DNA from: Nocardia inohanensis NBRC 100128
Lineage (GTDB): Bacteria > Actinomycetota > Actinomycetes > Mycobacteriales > Mycobacteriaceae
Assembly (NCBI RefSeq): GCF_001612945.1
Contig: NZ_BDBK01000017.1
Span: forward strand, 481,646 to 545,645
Direction: 5' to 3'
DNA: 64,000 bases
In this document: positions 44,655 to 53,749 of the stretch, in pieces
How the letters are laid out: each line of letters starts with the position of its first letter
How positions within the stretch are numbered: the stretch's first letter is position 1
Notes under the pieces: model-generated
What the model saw: only the letters and a program-made list of their open reading frames with translations
Databases searched by the model: none
What the model was told of the DNA's origin: nothing
Position numbers and translations under genes: made by a program

Positions 44655-45106
44655 GCGCCCATCCTGCCGCACCACCCCCACCCGAAACCCGGTTTTCCCC
44701 GTGCCATCCCGCTGACCGGGCGTGCCGGTTCCGCCTCTCCGGGACTTCAGCGCGCGGCTCGGGAGCCGTTGCCGGTTTCGCATGCGGGCCGGCGGTGAGA
44801 GCCGAGACCATTTCGGTCGTGCCCCGGGAGTTACCCCGGGCGGAGCGAGATCAGTTGTCGGGTTGGGCAACGTTCGTGGCTGGGCGGACCGGGGTTGGCG
44901 GGGCTAGTGGATCTGCCGGGTTCTCATATACCGGGTCGGCATATTCGGGTTCGGGGTTCCGCTGATCGGGACGGGGGTTGGGGGTGTGGCGGGGGAGCGG
45001 GCACGCTCGGTTGAGTGGTCCCGGTGGTGGGACGGATAGGCCCGGCCGACCGCCGATTCGAGCGGCGCTGGAGCGATCGATGAATCCAAGACCTCGGAGG
45101 AGTGAC
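44655..45106. other. 452-base gap between the CoA ligase and the PPDK-like gene
   Basis: Divergent promoter region with no supported gene. A short minus-strand frame ending at 44851 has a proline-rich C-terminus but no good start. Two CCCCGGG heptamers (44822-44828 and 44834-44840) can pair into a small hairpin. The ribosome site CGGAGGAG of the PPDK-like gene is at about 45095-45102. Confidence 0.4.
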
Positions 45107-47416
45107 ATGAGCGCGGGAGCGGAGCTAGCGCAGCGACCGGCGGCCGACGCCGTCACCGTCGTCGAACTCGACGGTGCGTGCCAGCTGTCGCGCGAGAAGA
45201 TCGGCGGCAAGGCGTGGAGCATCAATCACATGCGGGCGCTGGGGTTGCCGGTGCCGCCCGGGTTCGTGATCACCACCGACGCGTGGGCCGATTACACGGT
45301 GCGCGGGGAGATCGCGACTGAGATCTGGGAGCAGGTGCGCGCCGGGATCGCGATGATCGAGCGCGGGACCGGGCGGAAGTTCGGGTCGGCGGAGCGGCCG
45401 TTGCTGGTGTCGGTGCGTTCGGGTGCGGCGATCAGCATGCCCGGCATGATGGATACCGTGCTGAACCTCGGGATGACCGACGAGGTGCAGCGGGCGCTGG
45501 CCGACGAGACTCGTAATCCGGTGTATGCCAACGACACTCGGGATCGATTCGTGCACCAGTATCGGGAGACCGTGCTCGGTGACGCCGCCGGCGTGGTGCC
45601 CGCCGATCCGTGGGATCAGCTGCGCGGGGCGGTCGAAGCGGTGTTCCGGTCCTGGGATTCGGCCCGCGCCAAGACCTATCGCGCGCATCGCGGGGTGCCC
45701 GACACCCTCGGCACCGCGGTGACGGTGCAGGCCATGGTCTTCGGCAACCTGGACGAATTGTCCGGCACCGGTGTGCTTTTCAGCCGCAACCCGAATACCG
45801 GCCACGGCCCCGTCTACGGTGAATGGCTGGTCGGCGGGCAGGGCGAGGACGTGGTCTCCGGCCGCCTCACCCCGCGCCCGCTCGATGAGCTGGCCGCCAC
45901 CCAGCCCGCCGTGCACGCGCCCCTGATCGCCGCCGCACAGCTGCTGGAGCGGGACGGGCGGGATCTCCAGGACATCGAATTCACCGTGGAATCCGGAACG
46001 CTGTGGCTGTTGCAGTCGCGCCCGGCCAAGCGTTCGGCGCGGGCCGCGGTCCGCACCGCCGTGGCCATGGTGGAGGAAGGGCTGATCACCGCCGCCGAAG
46101 CGCTGCGCCGCCTCACCCCCGAGCAGGTGCGCGAAGTGCTGCGTCCCGCCTCCGGTGACACCACCGGCCTCGAGCCGCTCGCCCGCGGCGAATCCGCTTG
46201 CCCCGGACTGGCTTCCGGCGTCGTGGTCATCGATCCCAATGAGGCCGAGGCCCGCGCCGAAGCGGGCGAGGACGTCATCCTGGTGCGACCCACCACCAGC
46301 CCCGACGACCTGCACGGCATGATCGCGGCCCGCGCCATCGTCACCGAATTGGGCGGCGCCACTTCGCATGCTGCGCTCGTCAGCCGTGAACTGGGCCGCC
46401 CCTGCGTGGTCGGCTGCGGTCCGGGCGTGGTCGACGCCCTCACCGGCAAGACCGTCACCGTCGACGGCGGCGCGGGCCTGGTGCTGCTGGGCGAGATCAC
46501 CGCCAACCCGGTCGAACAGTCCGTGCTCGACGATGTCCGCCGCCTCGCCGACTGGGCGGGTGTCGAGAGCGACCAGCTCGCCGACACCCTTGAAACCCGC
46601 TCGGCTGACGCCGGCGAGATCGACGCTGTCGAAGTCGCTGCCGACGGTGCCGCATCGGCCGGTGCTGTGGGCGTCGCTGTTGCCGGCAGCAGCGCCGCGC
46701 AGGCAGGTGGTGCGGGCGGTGCCGCCGATGGTGCTACCGCGCAGGCTGGTTCCTCGTACGTCGACGCCGCTACGACGGACGTGGCCGCCCCCGCTCCCGC
46801 CCCCGTCACCGAGCTGGCCGTGCTCCGGCTGGTCGGCATCAAGGGCCGGGTGAAGTCGGACAACCTGGCTGCCAGCCTGTTCGCGGAGGTCGACGAAATC
46901 GACTCGTGCTGTGCGGATCTCGTCAGCGCCGGGTTCGCCGCCGCTACCCCGGCGGGCTTCCGGCTCACCCCGGAGGGCCGTCCGCGTCTGGAGCAGCTGC
47001 TGATCGAGGAGCGCGGCAGCATCGACCATGCCGCCGTCACCGCCGCCTACGACGAGTTCTGCGTGTACAACGCCGATCTCAAGGTGATCATCACCGATTG
47101 GCAGATGAAGGACCCGGCCACGGTCAACGATCACGCGGATGCCGAATATGACGCGGGAGTGCTTGCGCGCCTGCACGATACGCACCGCAACCTGCGGCCG
47201 CTGATCGCCCGCATCGGAGGTATCGCACCCCGCCTGTCCGGCTATCTCGCCCGCCTCGATCGCGCGGTGGAGAAGATCGCCGAGGGCGATCACACCTGGG
47301 TGGCCCGTCCCATCATGGACAGCTATCACACCGTCTGGTTCGAGCTGCACGAAGACCTGATCGGCCTGTGCGGCCTGACCCGCGCCGAAGAAGCGGCGGC
47401 CGGCCGTGCCCACTGA
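45107..47416 (+). CDS. Pyruvate phosphate dikinase-like protein lacking the PEP/pyruvate barrel
   Basis: 769 residues from the ATG at 45107 with ribosome site CGGAGGAG. Residues 20-310 are the ATP-grasp domain of PPDK (KIGGKAWSINHM, SVRSGAAISMPGMMDTVLNLG, FSRNPNTG). Residues 360-465 are the swivelling domain with the phosphohistidine H421 in TELGGATSHAALVSRELG. The C-terminal TIM barrel that binds PEP/pyruvate in true PPDK (about 870-900 residues) is absent. Instead an Ala/Gly linker (about 510-565) leads to a winged-helix-like segment (567-635) and a helical domain (640-769). It could transfer phosphate from ATP to an unknown acceptor. The tyrosine phosphatase gene overlaps its end by 11 bases. 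Confidence 0.85.
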   Translation: MSAGAELAQRPAADAVTVVELDGACQLSREKIGGKAWSINHMRALGLPVPPGFVITTDAWADYTVRGEIATEIWEQVRAGIAMIERGTGRKFGSAERPLLVSVRSGAAISMPGMMDTVLNLGMTDEVQRALADETRNPVYANDTRDRFVHQYRETVLGDAAGVVPADPWDQLRGAVEAVFRSWDSARAKTYRAHRGVPDTLGTAVTVQAMVFGNLDELSGTGVLFSRNPNTGHGPVYGEWLVGGQGEDVVSGRLTPRPLDELAATQPAVHAPLIAAAQLLERDGRDLQDIEFTVESGTLWLLQSRPAKRSARAAVRTAVAMVEEGLITAAEALRRLTPEQVREVLRPASGDTTGLEPLARGESACPGLASGVVVIDPNEAEARAEAGEDVILVRPTTSPDDLHGMIAARAIVTELGGATSHAALVSRELGRPCVVGCGPGVVDALTGKTVTVDGGAGLVLLGEITANPVEQSVLDDVRRLADWAGVESDQLADTLETRSADAGEIDAVEVAADGAASAGAVGVAVAGSSAAQAGGAGGAADGATAQAGSSYVDAATTDVAAPAPAPVTELAVLRLVGIKGRVKSDNLAASLFAEVDEIDSCCADLVSAGFAAATPAGFRLTPEGRPRLEQLLIEERGSIDHAAVTAAYDEFCVYNADLKVIITDWQMKDPATVNDHADAEYDAGVLARLHDTHRNLRPLIARIGGIAPRLSGYLARLDRAVEKIAEGDHTWVARPIMDSYHTVWFELHEDLIGLCGLTRAEEAAAGRAH

Positions 47417-48206
47417 TCCCGTGACCACCGCTCCCCGCGCAACGCACGACCCCACCGCTGCGGGCGAGCGCTGGATCGAGTTCGCCCAGATCGACAATGT
47501 GCGCGATCTGGGCGGGCTCCCCGTCCAGGACGGCGGCACCACTCGCTTCGGCGTGGTGTTCCGTTCCAGCACCTTGCAGCAGGCGACCCCGGAAGATCTG
47601 GCCCACCTCACCGGACACCTCGGCCTGCGCACCGTCATCGACCTGCGTCTGCCCGACGAGGTGGAGCGGGAAGGCTACGGCCTGATCGCCGACGCCGACC
47701 TGAACATCGCGAACTTGCCGATCCGCAAGTCGCCGCAATCCTCGCTCGCGGCAAGGGATCTGGTTCCGGACAAGACCCGCGTCGACCTCACCGAGCTGTA
47801 CGGTCAACTGCTGGCGGGCAGCACCGACCACATCGTCGAGTCGGTCCGCCTGATCATCGACCCGGCCCGGCAGTCGGTCCTGTTCCATTGCGCAGCAGGC
47901 AAGGACCGCACCGGCGTCCTCGCCGCGGTGCTCCTCGACGCGGTGGGCGTGCCCGCGCAGGACATCGCCGACGACTACGCCCTCACCAACCTGCGCATGC
48001 AGCGCGTTCGCGACCGCCTGGACGCCCTGCCCTCCTACGAGGGCCTCCCGCAGGCCAACACCGGCATCCTCGCCGTCACCGCCGAAACCATGCTCCGCTT
48101 CCTGGAGAACCTGCACGCGGAACACGGCGGAGCCGCCGAATGGTTACTGGCGCAGGGCCTTACCGCAGCGGAGCTGGAGCAGCTGCGTTCCGCGCTGGTG
48201 GCCTAG
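47406..48206 (+). CDS. Protein tyrosine/serine phosphatase (PtpB-like), cytoplasmic
   Basis: 266 residues from a GTG at 47406 that overlaps the end of the PPDK-like gene by 11 bases. The phosphatase loop HCAAGKDRTG places the cysteine nucleophile at C162 and the arginine at R168. The N-terminal NVRDLGG motif is typical of the Y_phosphatase3/PtpB family, whose M. tuberculosis member dephosphorylates Tyr, Ser/Thr and phosphoinositides. Unlike the two paralogues at 57594 and 58599, it has no signal peptide. Tight coupling to the PPDK-like gene suggests that the two act on a shared phospho-target or metabolite. Confidence 0.9.
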   Translation: MPTDPVTTAPRATHDPTAAGERWIEFAQIDNVRDLGGLPVQDGGTTRFGVVFRSSTLQQATPEDLAHLTGHLGLRTVIDLRLPDEVEREGYGLIADADLNIANLPIRKSPQSSLAARDLVPDKTRVDLTELYGQLLAGSTDHIVESVRLIIDPARQSVLFHCAAGKDRTGVLAAVLLDAVGVPAQDIADDYALTNLRMQRVRDRLDALPSYEGLPQANTGILAVTAETMLRFLENLHAEHGGAAEWLLAQGLTAAELEQLRSALVA

Positions 48207-48400
48207 GCGAGCGTCTTGCCGTAGCGGGTGCCGCAGGCGCGGCATTGCCAGCGTGGCGAATCACCGTCGATGCAGCAGCCGCCGAGCGCGACTTCGCCCA
48301 GCTCCTCCAGCTCGATCATTTCCGGCGTCGGGAATCCGTACTGGATTTCGTATGCGGCCGAGCCGCATTCGGGGCAGGGCGCGGAATCCGAGGCGGTCAC
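48203..48400 (-). CDS. Small zinc-ribbon-like protein
   Basis: 65 residues from a GTG at 48400. Two CxxC pairs (C9/C12 in PCPECG and C53/C56 in QCRACG) are spaced for a zinc ribbon, with an extra CC at 42-43. No known function. The start is supported by the -10 box six bases upstream (leaderless). Its TAG stop and that of the convergent phosphatase share the palindrome CTAG, so the two genes overlap by three bases. Confidence 0.65.
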   Translation of the reverse strand: MTASDSAPCPECGSAAYEIQYGFPTPEMIELEELGEVALGGCCIDGDSPRWQCRACGTRYGKTLA

Positions 48401-48406
48401 GACGCG

Positions 48407-48412
48407 AGCGTA
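48407..48412 (-). promoter_or_regulatory. -10 box TACGCT for a leaderless zinc-ribbon gene
   Basis: On the minus strand TACGCT is followed by CGCGTC and then the GTG at 48400. There is no ribosome site. Confidence 0.45.
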
Positions 48413-48458
48413 CCGACGGCGGCGGGTGCGCCGCATCGCAATATTGTTGTGCTCGCCG

Positions 48459-49556
48459 CTATTCCACGACCGGTCCGATGACCACTTTGCCGTCCTCACC
48501 GGTGACGATCATCGGCAATAGCCGCTCGGCCTCGCTCACGACCGCGAGTTCGTCGGCCGGGGACAGCGGGTGCCACGGGGTGATGTGCATGGTCGAACCG
48601 TCGAGATCCCAACGGCCGTGGACGAATCCGTCGACCAGGTACATGGGCACCCCCGCCGAAGCGATCTTGGTGATCCGGGCTCGGTCCGCATCGCTGATGA
48701 TGCGGCGGCGGTCCTGGTGGCCGAGGGCGGAATTGTCGAAAGCGGGGAGGAAGCGGACCGGGGCGGGGAGGTCGGGGTCGGCCAGCGGGGCGTCGGGGAG
48801 GTCGAAGAGTTCGCGGCCGGACTGGTCACGCAGCACCCTGAGCCGCAGTCGCAGGCGTTGCATGACCTCGGCGAGACGGGTTGTGCCGGACCAGTTCTGG
48901 ACATCGGCGACCGTGGCCGGGCCGTAAGCGGCCAGGTAGCGGAGGATCAGGGTTTCCGGTTGCGGGGTTTCCAGGACCGGTGCGCCGATCCAGTCCTCGG
49001 CGAGGGATACGGCGACCCGGCGGTTGCGCCAGCCGCCCCAGGTCCCGGCGGCCGCGTCGTGGATCAGCGGCAGCATGACACCCAATGCGTAGGCCAGGCG
49101 ACTCGGGTGATCGGTGGGGAAGGTTTCGGCCAGTCGCTTGCCGAGTTCGGCGCGCTGGAGGGTGCGGCCGGTGAGGAGTTCGGTTCCGGCGGTGGCCAAT
49201 TCGTCCGGGTTCACGCCGTCGACCGCCTCGCGGTAGTAGGCGGCTTGCAGCGCCGAGCCGGGGACGGGCCGCACCGTGGGGTACATCCAGCGGAAGTCTT
49301 CGGCGGCGGCCAGATGCACGGTGCGCCGGATCATGGTGGCGCGCACCACGGTTCGAGCGGCGAGCAAGGCCGCGAGATCCTCGTGCCGGAAGGCAGCGAG
49401 CCGCGTCCACAATCCGACGTACGGCCAGTTCGGTTCCTGCCCCTGGACCGCGACCAGATGCCGGATCAGGTCCGCCGCGGGCATATCGGTCCGCTCCAGC
49501 AGATGCTGGCGCAGCAACAGGGTGCGGTTCAGGGCGCGCAGCGAGATTTCCGTCAT
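48459..49556 (-). CDS. Winged-helix DNA-binding protein, AlkZ/YcaQ-like (HTH_42) family
   Basis: 365 residues from the ATG at 49556; the frame is open far upstream but that part is a shadow of the GH43-like gene. The segment AADLIRHLVAVQGQEPNWPYVGLW (shown only as the motif QGQ at 38-40) holds the Gln-x-Gln catalytic signature of AlkZ-type DNA glycosylases, which unhook interstrand crosslinks. Tandem winged helices are predicted in the middle (ETLILRYLAAYGPATVADV). Many family members are annotated only as winged-helix DNA-binding proteins, and glycosylase activity is inferred. Monocistronic; divergent from the GH43-like gene across 84 bases. Confidence 0.85.
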   Translation of the reverse strand: MTEISLRALNRTLLLRQHLLERTDMPAADLIRHLVAVQGQEPNWPYVGLWTRLAAFRHEDLAALLAARTVVRATMIRRTVHLAAAEDFRWMYPTVRPVPGSALQAAYYREAVDGVNPDELATAGTELLTGRTLQRAELGKRLAETFPTDHPSRLAYALGVMLPLIHDAAAGTWGGWRNRRVAVSLAEDWIGAPVLETPQPETLILRYLAAYGPATVADVQNWSGTTRLAEVMQRLRLRLRVLRDQSGRELFDLPDAPLADPDLPAPVRFLPAFDNSALGHQDRRRIISDADRARITKIASAGVPMYLVDGFVHGRWDLDGSTMHITPWHPLSPADELAVVSEAERLLPMIVTGEDGKVVIGPVVE

Positions 49557-49640
49557 GACCACAGTGTGCGATCGAAGTAGGTCTGAATCCGTCCTAGTGG
49601 TGGGAGGATTGTCGGAGATCGTGAGGAGACGGAGGTCACC

Positions 49641-50492
49641 GTGCAGCATCCGTTGCGGGCCGGGGAGTTCAGGCGAATCTATGATCCCACCGAAGCGGGC
49701 CGGCGGTGGTATATCAACGACCACACCGTGATTCGCGGACCGGACGAGCGGTGGCATCTGTTCGGCATCACCCATCCCGAGCCCGCCGATCCCTTCGACG
49801 AGCGGGAGTTCGCGCATGCCAGCGCGGAACGGCTGCACGGCCCGTGGACCAAGCATCCGGCCGTGCTGACCGCCGAGCGCGACGAGACGCATCTGTGGGC
49901 CCCGTTCGTGGTGCGGCACGGTGCGCGGTACTTCATGTTCTACGACGGCGGGGGAGCCGACCGCACCGCCACCGGGATGTACCTCGCCACCTCGCACGAT
50001 CTCTTCGAGTGGCAGCGGCAGCCGGGCGGCCCGCTCTTCCGGGACGGCTACGACGCCCGCGATCCGATGGTGCTGCGGCTGGGCAACCGCTGGGTCATGT
50101 ACTACTGCGCCACCCGCAAGGCGGCCGGGGGCAATCACGTGGTCGCCTACCGCACCAGCACCGATCTGGTGCATTGGAGCGAACGCGGCGTCGCCTACAC
50201 CGATCCCACCACCGGCACCGAGGCGGGCAATACCGAATCCCCGTTCGTGCTGCGCCACGACGGGCACTGGTATCTGTTCATCGGCCCGCGCCCGGACTAC
50301 GACAGCACCGAGATCTTCCGCAGCGACAACCCGTTTCGATTCCATCCCGAGGACCTGGTCGGCCGCATCCACGCGCACGCCGCCGAGGTGATCGAATCCG
50401 ACGGGCGGCTGTGGGTGACCAGCGCGGGCTGGGATCGGGGCGGGGTCTCGCTGGCTCCGATCTTCGCGATTCCCTCCCGGCGCAATCTCTGA
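49641..50492 (+). CDS. Glycoside hydrolase family 43/117-type five-bladed beta-propeller protein
   Basis: 283 residues from a GTG with ribosome site GGAGG. The repeats of the arabinanase/levansucrase superfamily are visible: NDHTVIRGPDERWHLFGI, HLWAPFVVRHGARYFMFY, ARDPMVLRLGNRWVMYY and ESPFVLRHDGHWYLFIG, each one blade. Acidic residues in NDH, ARDP and TESP correspond to the usual base, pKa-modulating and acid positions. No signal peptide, so the substrate must be cytoplasmic. First gene of a run with an isomerase (47 bases on) and an FGGY kinase, which points to release and catabolism of a pentose. Confidence 0.82.
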   Translation: MQHPLRAGEFRRIYDPTEAGRRWYINDHTVIRGPDERWHLFGITHPEPADPFDEREFAHASAERLHGPWTKHPAVLTAERDETHLWAPFVVRHGARYFMFYDGGGADRTATGMYLATSHDLFEWQRQPGGPLFRDGYDARDPMVLRLGNRWVMYYCATRKAAGGNHVVAYRTSTDLVHWSERGVAYTDPTTGTEAGNTESPFVLRHDGHWYLFIGPRPDYDSTEIFRSDNPFRFHPEDLVGRIHAHAAEVIESDGRLWVTSAGWDRGGVSLAPIFAIPSRRNL

Positions 50493-50539
50493 GCTGGGAT
50501 TCTGGAGGCGAAAGTCCACCCAGTGCGGGGAGGCAGGCA

Positions 50540-51958
50540 ATGGCCCGTATCGGCGTCATCAGCGTTTCCGACGGTCGCGACTATGTGCACGGGGGCATCG
50601 TCGGATTCATTCGGGCGGCGGAGGATCGTCTCGTCGCGGCGTTGACTGCGGCGGGGCACACCGTCATTCGAGGAAGGGAACCGGTCGGTTCCAATCGTCA
50701 CGCGGTGACCGTCGCCAGACGCGTACAAGCCTCCGGAGTGGACCTGACCGTACTGCACTACGCGGTCTGGGCCTTCCCGCATTTCACTATGCTGGCCGCC
50801 GGCGCATTGACCAGTCCGCTGCTGCTGCTGTCGAATATCGATCCGGTGCAGCCCGGCATGGTCGGCATGCTGGCCGCCGGGGGCGCGCTCGACCAGATCG
50901 GCCGCGACCACGCCCGGCTCTGGGGCGACCCGGAGGATCCGGCGCTGATCGCCGAGATCGGGGCGAAAGCCCGCGCCGCCGCGGCCGTGACGAGCCTGCG
51001 CGGCAGCACCTTCGGGCGGATCGGCGGCCGGCCCATGGGCATGAACACCGCGGTCGCCGCCACCGATCAATGGCAGCGGCTGTTCGGCGTCGACGTCGAG
51101 GAGATCGACCAGTGGGAGATCGTCCGCCGCGCCGAACTCGCCGACGCCGGTGAGGCCAAGGGCGCGCGAGAGTGGCTGGAGCGCAATGCCGCCGGGGTGC
51201 ACTACGACGGCGGCAAGCTCACCCCCGAACTCCTGGAACGCCAGATCCGCTCGTACCTGGCCATGCGCGACCTGATCGCCGAATGGAACCTGGACTTCAG
51301 CGGCATCAAGGGCCAGCCGGAGCTGACCCAGTACTTCGCCACCATGGACATCACCGAGGCATTCCTCAACGATCCGTACGACTGGAACGGCCCCAAGCAA
51401 ACCCATGTCTGCGCCACCGAGGCCGATATGGACGGCGCGCTCACCATGCAGCTGCTCAAGCAGATCGCCGGTACCCCGGTGCTTTTCGCGGATGTGCGGC
51501 ATTACCACGCCGACCGCGATATCTGGGATCTGTGCAACTCCGGTCAGCACGCCACCTGGTACGCCGCGCGCAGTGACGACCCGGAGGAGAACCTGGCCGG
51601 GGTGCATCTGTATCCCGAGGTGTTCTTCTTCCCGGCGGGCGGTGCGTCGGTGCATCATCTGGCCGCGCCCGGCACCATGACCCTGGCGCGGCTCACCCGT
51701 AAGAACGGCGACTACCGAATGCAGTTGATGCTGGGCGAATTCGAGACCTACGACGATCGCACCAACGAACAGCTCATGCGGCAGTCCACCCGGGAATGGC
51801 CGCACGCCTTCGCCAGACTCGATGCCGACGCGGGCGATTTCCTGTCCCGGTTCGGGGCCAACCACATTCACGCCGTCCCGGGCGATCATCGGGCGGCGGT
51901 ACGCGCGGCCTGTGCGCTGCTCGATGTCACCCTCGACGAATTCACCAGGGCGAGCTGA
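50540..51958 (+). CDS. L-fucose/L-arabinose isomerase family protein
   Basis: 472 residues from the ATG at 50540 with ribosome site GGGGAGG. The chain follows the FucI/AraA superfamily (COG2407): N-terminal domain RIGVISVSDGRDYVHGG, central LRGSTFGRIGGRPMGM, metal-site residues in GIKGQPELTQYF and ATEADMDGALTMQLL, and a C-terminal barrel. Enzymes of this family interconvert aldoses and ketoses with Mn2+; L-fucose isomerases also accept D-arabinose and give D-ribulose. The kinase gene begins one base after its stop, so the ketose product is probably phosphorylated by it. The exact sugar is not determined. Confidence 0.85.
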   Translation: MARIGVISVSDGRDYVHGGIVGFIRAAEDRLVAALTAAGHTVIRGREPVGSNRHAVTVARRVQASGVDLTVLHYAVWAFPHFTMLAAGALTSPLLLLSNIDPVQPGMVGMLAAGGALDQIGRDHARLWGDPEDPALIAEIGAKARAAAAVTSLRGSTFGRIGGRPMGMNTAVAATDQWQRLFGVDVEEIDQWEIVRRAELADAGEAKGAREWLERNAAGVHYDGGKLTPELLERQIRSYLAMRDLIAEWNLDFSGIKGQPELTQYFATMDITEAFLNDPYDWNGPKQTHVCATEADMDGALTMQLLKQIAGTPVLFADVRHYHADRDIWDLCNSGQHATWYAARSDDPEENLAGVHLYPEVFFFPAGGASVHHLAAPGTMTLARLTRKNGDYRMQLMLGEFETYDDRTNEQLMRQSTREWPHAFARLDADAGDFLSRFGANHIHAVPGDHRAAVRAACALLDVTLDEFTRAS

Positions 51959-51959
51959 C

Positions 51960-53435
51960 ATGCTGCTGGGCATCGATATCGGGACCTCCGGCTCCAAGGG
52001 CGTGCTGGTCGATCACGGCGGGGTGGTGGCCATGAGAGCCGAACGCCCGCACCGGGTTTCGACGCCGCGGCCGGGCTGGGTGGAGCATGATGCCGAGACG
52101 GTGTGGTGGGCGGATTTCCTGGCCATCGCGCGGGAATTGGTGACGGCGGCCGACGGTGATCCGATCGACGCCCTGGCGGTGAGCGGCATCGGACCGTGCC
52201 TGCTGCCCGCCGATGCCGCCGGCCGGCCGCTGCGCCCGGCCATCCTGTACGGGGTCGATACCCGCGCCGGAGTCGAGATCGCCGAGCTGGAAGCGGAATT
52301 GGGGCCGGATACGGTGCTGGAGCGCGCCGGGTCACCACTCACCAGCCAGGCGGTCGGCCCGAAACTGCGCTGGCTCATGCGGCACGAGCCGGCGGTGTGG
52401 AAGGACACCCGAATGCTGTTGATGGCCAGTTCGTTCCTGGTCCATCGGCTCTGCGGGCGCTACGTGCTGGACCACACGTCCGCGAGTATGTGCGTACCCA
52501 TGTACGACCTGATGGCCCGGGACTGGGCCCGCGATTGGGCCGAATCGGTCGCTCCCGGGCTGCGACTACCCGAATTGGCCTGGCCCACCGAGATAGTCGG
52601 CCGGGTGACACCGGAAGCCGCCGCGGTGACCGGGCTTCCGGCCGGACTACCGGTGACGACCGGAACCGTCGACGCCTGGGCCGAGGCGGCGGGGGTCGGG
52701 GTGCGCGAGCCCGGCGACGTCATGATCATGTACGGCACCACCCTGTTCCTCACCCAGGTGCTCACCGCCCCGCGCCCGCATCCCGGCCTCTGGAGCACCT
52801 GCGGAACCTGGCCCGGCGCTTACACTTCCGCCGCCGGCATGGCGACCTCCGGCGCGGTCACCGACTGGCTGCGCAACCTCACCGGCAGCGACTACACCGA
52901 ATTGACCGAGGAGGCCGCGCTGGTCCCGCCGGGCAGCCGCGGTCTGCTCGCACTGCCGTACTTCGCCGGTGAACGCACCCCACTCTTCGATCCGGACGCG
53001 CGGGGCGTGCTCGCCGGGCTCACGCTGCTGCACACCCGCGCCGACCTGTATCGCGCCGTGCTGGAAGGCATCGGCCACGGTGTGCGGCACAATCTCGAGG
53101 CCATGACGGCGGCCGGTGGGGGAGCGCGGCGGCTGGTCGCGGTCGGCGGCGGCACCAAAGGCGGACTGTGGACCCGCATCGTCTCCGACATCACCGGCCT
53201 GCCGCAGCAGCTGCCGGCCGATACCGTGGGCGCGGCGCTGGGTGACGCGCGCCTGGCCGCCGAAGCGGTCGGCATCGACACCGCGGCCTGGAATCCGGTG
53301 ATCGACACCATCGCACCCGACCCCGCACACACCGCCCGCTACGAGCCCTACTACCGGCACTACCGCGCCCTCTACGAATCCACCCGCGCCACCGCCCATT
53401 TCCTGGCGGCCGAGCAGCATCGCGCCGCTCGGTAA
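51960..53435 (+). CDS. FGGY-family carbohydrate kinase (pentulokinase type)
   Basis: 491 residues starting one base after the isomerase stop (TGACATG). The N-terminal ATPase motif LGIDIGTSGSKGVLVD, the central TGTVDAWAEAAGVG with the catalytic Asp, YGTTLFL, and the C-terminal LVAVGGGTKGGLWTRI with GAALGDARLAA are all in order. FGGY kinases phosphorylate ketoses such as D-ribulose, D-xylulose or L-ribulose. Its coupling to the isomerase suggests it takes the isomerase product, giving a pentulose 5-phosphate for the pentose phosphate pathway. A second, distinct FGGY kinase faces it at 53911. Confidence 0.89.
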   Translation: MLLGIDIGTSGSKGVLVDHGGVVAMRAERPHRVSTPRPGWVEHDAETVWWADFLAIARELVTAADGDPIDALAVSGIGPCLLPADAAGRPLRPAILYGVDTRAGVEIAELEAELGPDTVLERAGSPLTSQAVGPKLRWLMRHEPAVWKDTRMLLMASSFLVHRLCGRYVLDHTSASMCVPMYDLMARDWARDWAESVAPGLRLPELAWPTEIVGRVTPEAAAVTGLPAGLPVTTGTVDAWAEAAGVGVREPGDVMIMYGTTLFLTQVLTAPRPHPGLWSTCGTWPGAYTSAAGMATSGAVTDWLRNLTGSDYTELTEEAALVPPGSRGLLALPYFAGERTPLFDPDARGVLAGLTLLHTRADLYRAVLEGIGHGVRHNLEAMTAAGGGARRLVAVGGGTKGGLWTRIVSDITGLPQQLPADTVGAALGDARLAAEAVGIDTAAWNPVIDTIAPDPAHTARYEPYYRHYRALYESTRATAHFLAAEQHRAAR

Positions 53436-53441
53436 CGGGGG

Positions 53442-53594
53442 TCAGTCGTCGTCGCGGGCGGGGTCGGCCGGTGGCTTGCCCGTTACCCGGATGACCCCGG
53501 CGTCCAGGTCCAGATCCAGGCGGGGCCGCACCGGCTCCCCGGTGCTGTCCGAACCATCGTCCTTTTCGATCTTCTTGCCGAAGAGTTCGCCCAT
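53442..53594 (-). CDS. Small hypothetical protein, 50 residues
   Basis: A short frame on the minus strand starting with MGELFGKKIEKDDG (ATG at 53594; a GTG at 53603 would add three residues) and ending ADPARDDD. It is highly charged with a small hydrophobic core (LDLDLDAGVIRVTG). Composition and GC-rich third positions look coding, and similar very small proteins occur in this order, but no family is recognised. It lies between two convergent kinase genes. Confidence 0.5.
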   Translation of the reverse strand: MGELFGKKIEKDDGSDSTGEPVRPRLDLDLDAGVIRVTGKPPADPARDDD

Positions 53595-53749
53595 GATGCC
53601 CACGGCTCCACGATAGTGAGCGCGGTGCCGATCGGCTGCTGTGCCCGGCTACCGACCCCCGGGATGATCTGAAGTGAATTTGTTTCAAAGATTGGCCGGT
53701 CGGCGTTCATCGCCGGGACACACCGCCGCCGGGATGGTAGAACTTGCCG

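Noticed and set aside
44851..45225. Proline-rich minus-strand frame between the CoA ligase and PPDK-like genes
   Set aside because: Its C-terminal part looks somewhat protein-like, but there is no ribosome site, and the N-terminal half overlaps the start of the PPDK-like gene in antisense.
45125..47638. 837-codon minus-strand frame opposite the PPDK-like gene
   Set aside because: The plus strand holds a protein with clear ATP-grasp and phosphohistidine motifs; the antisense product is Gly/His-rich without motifs.
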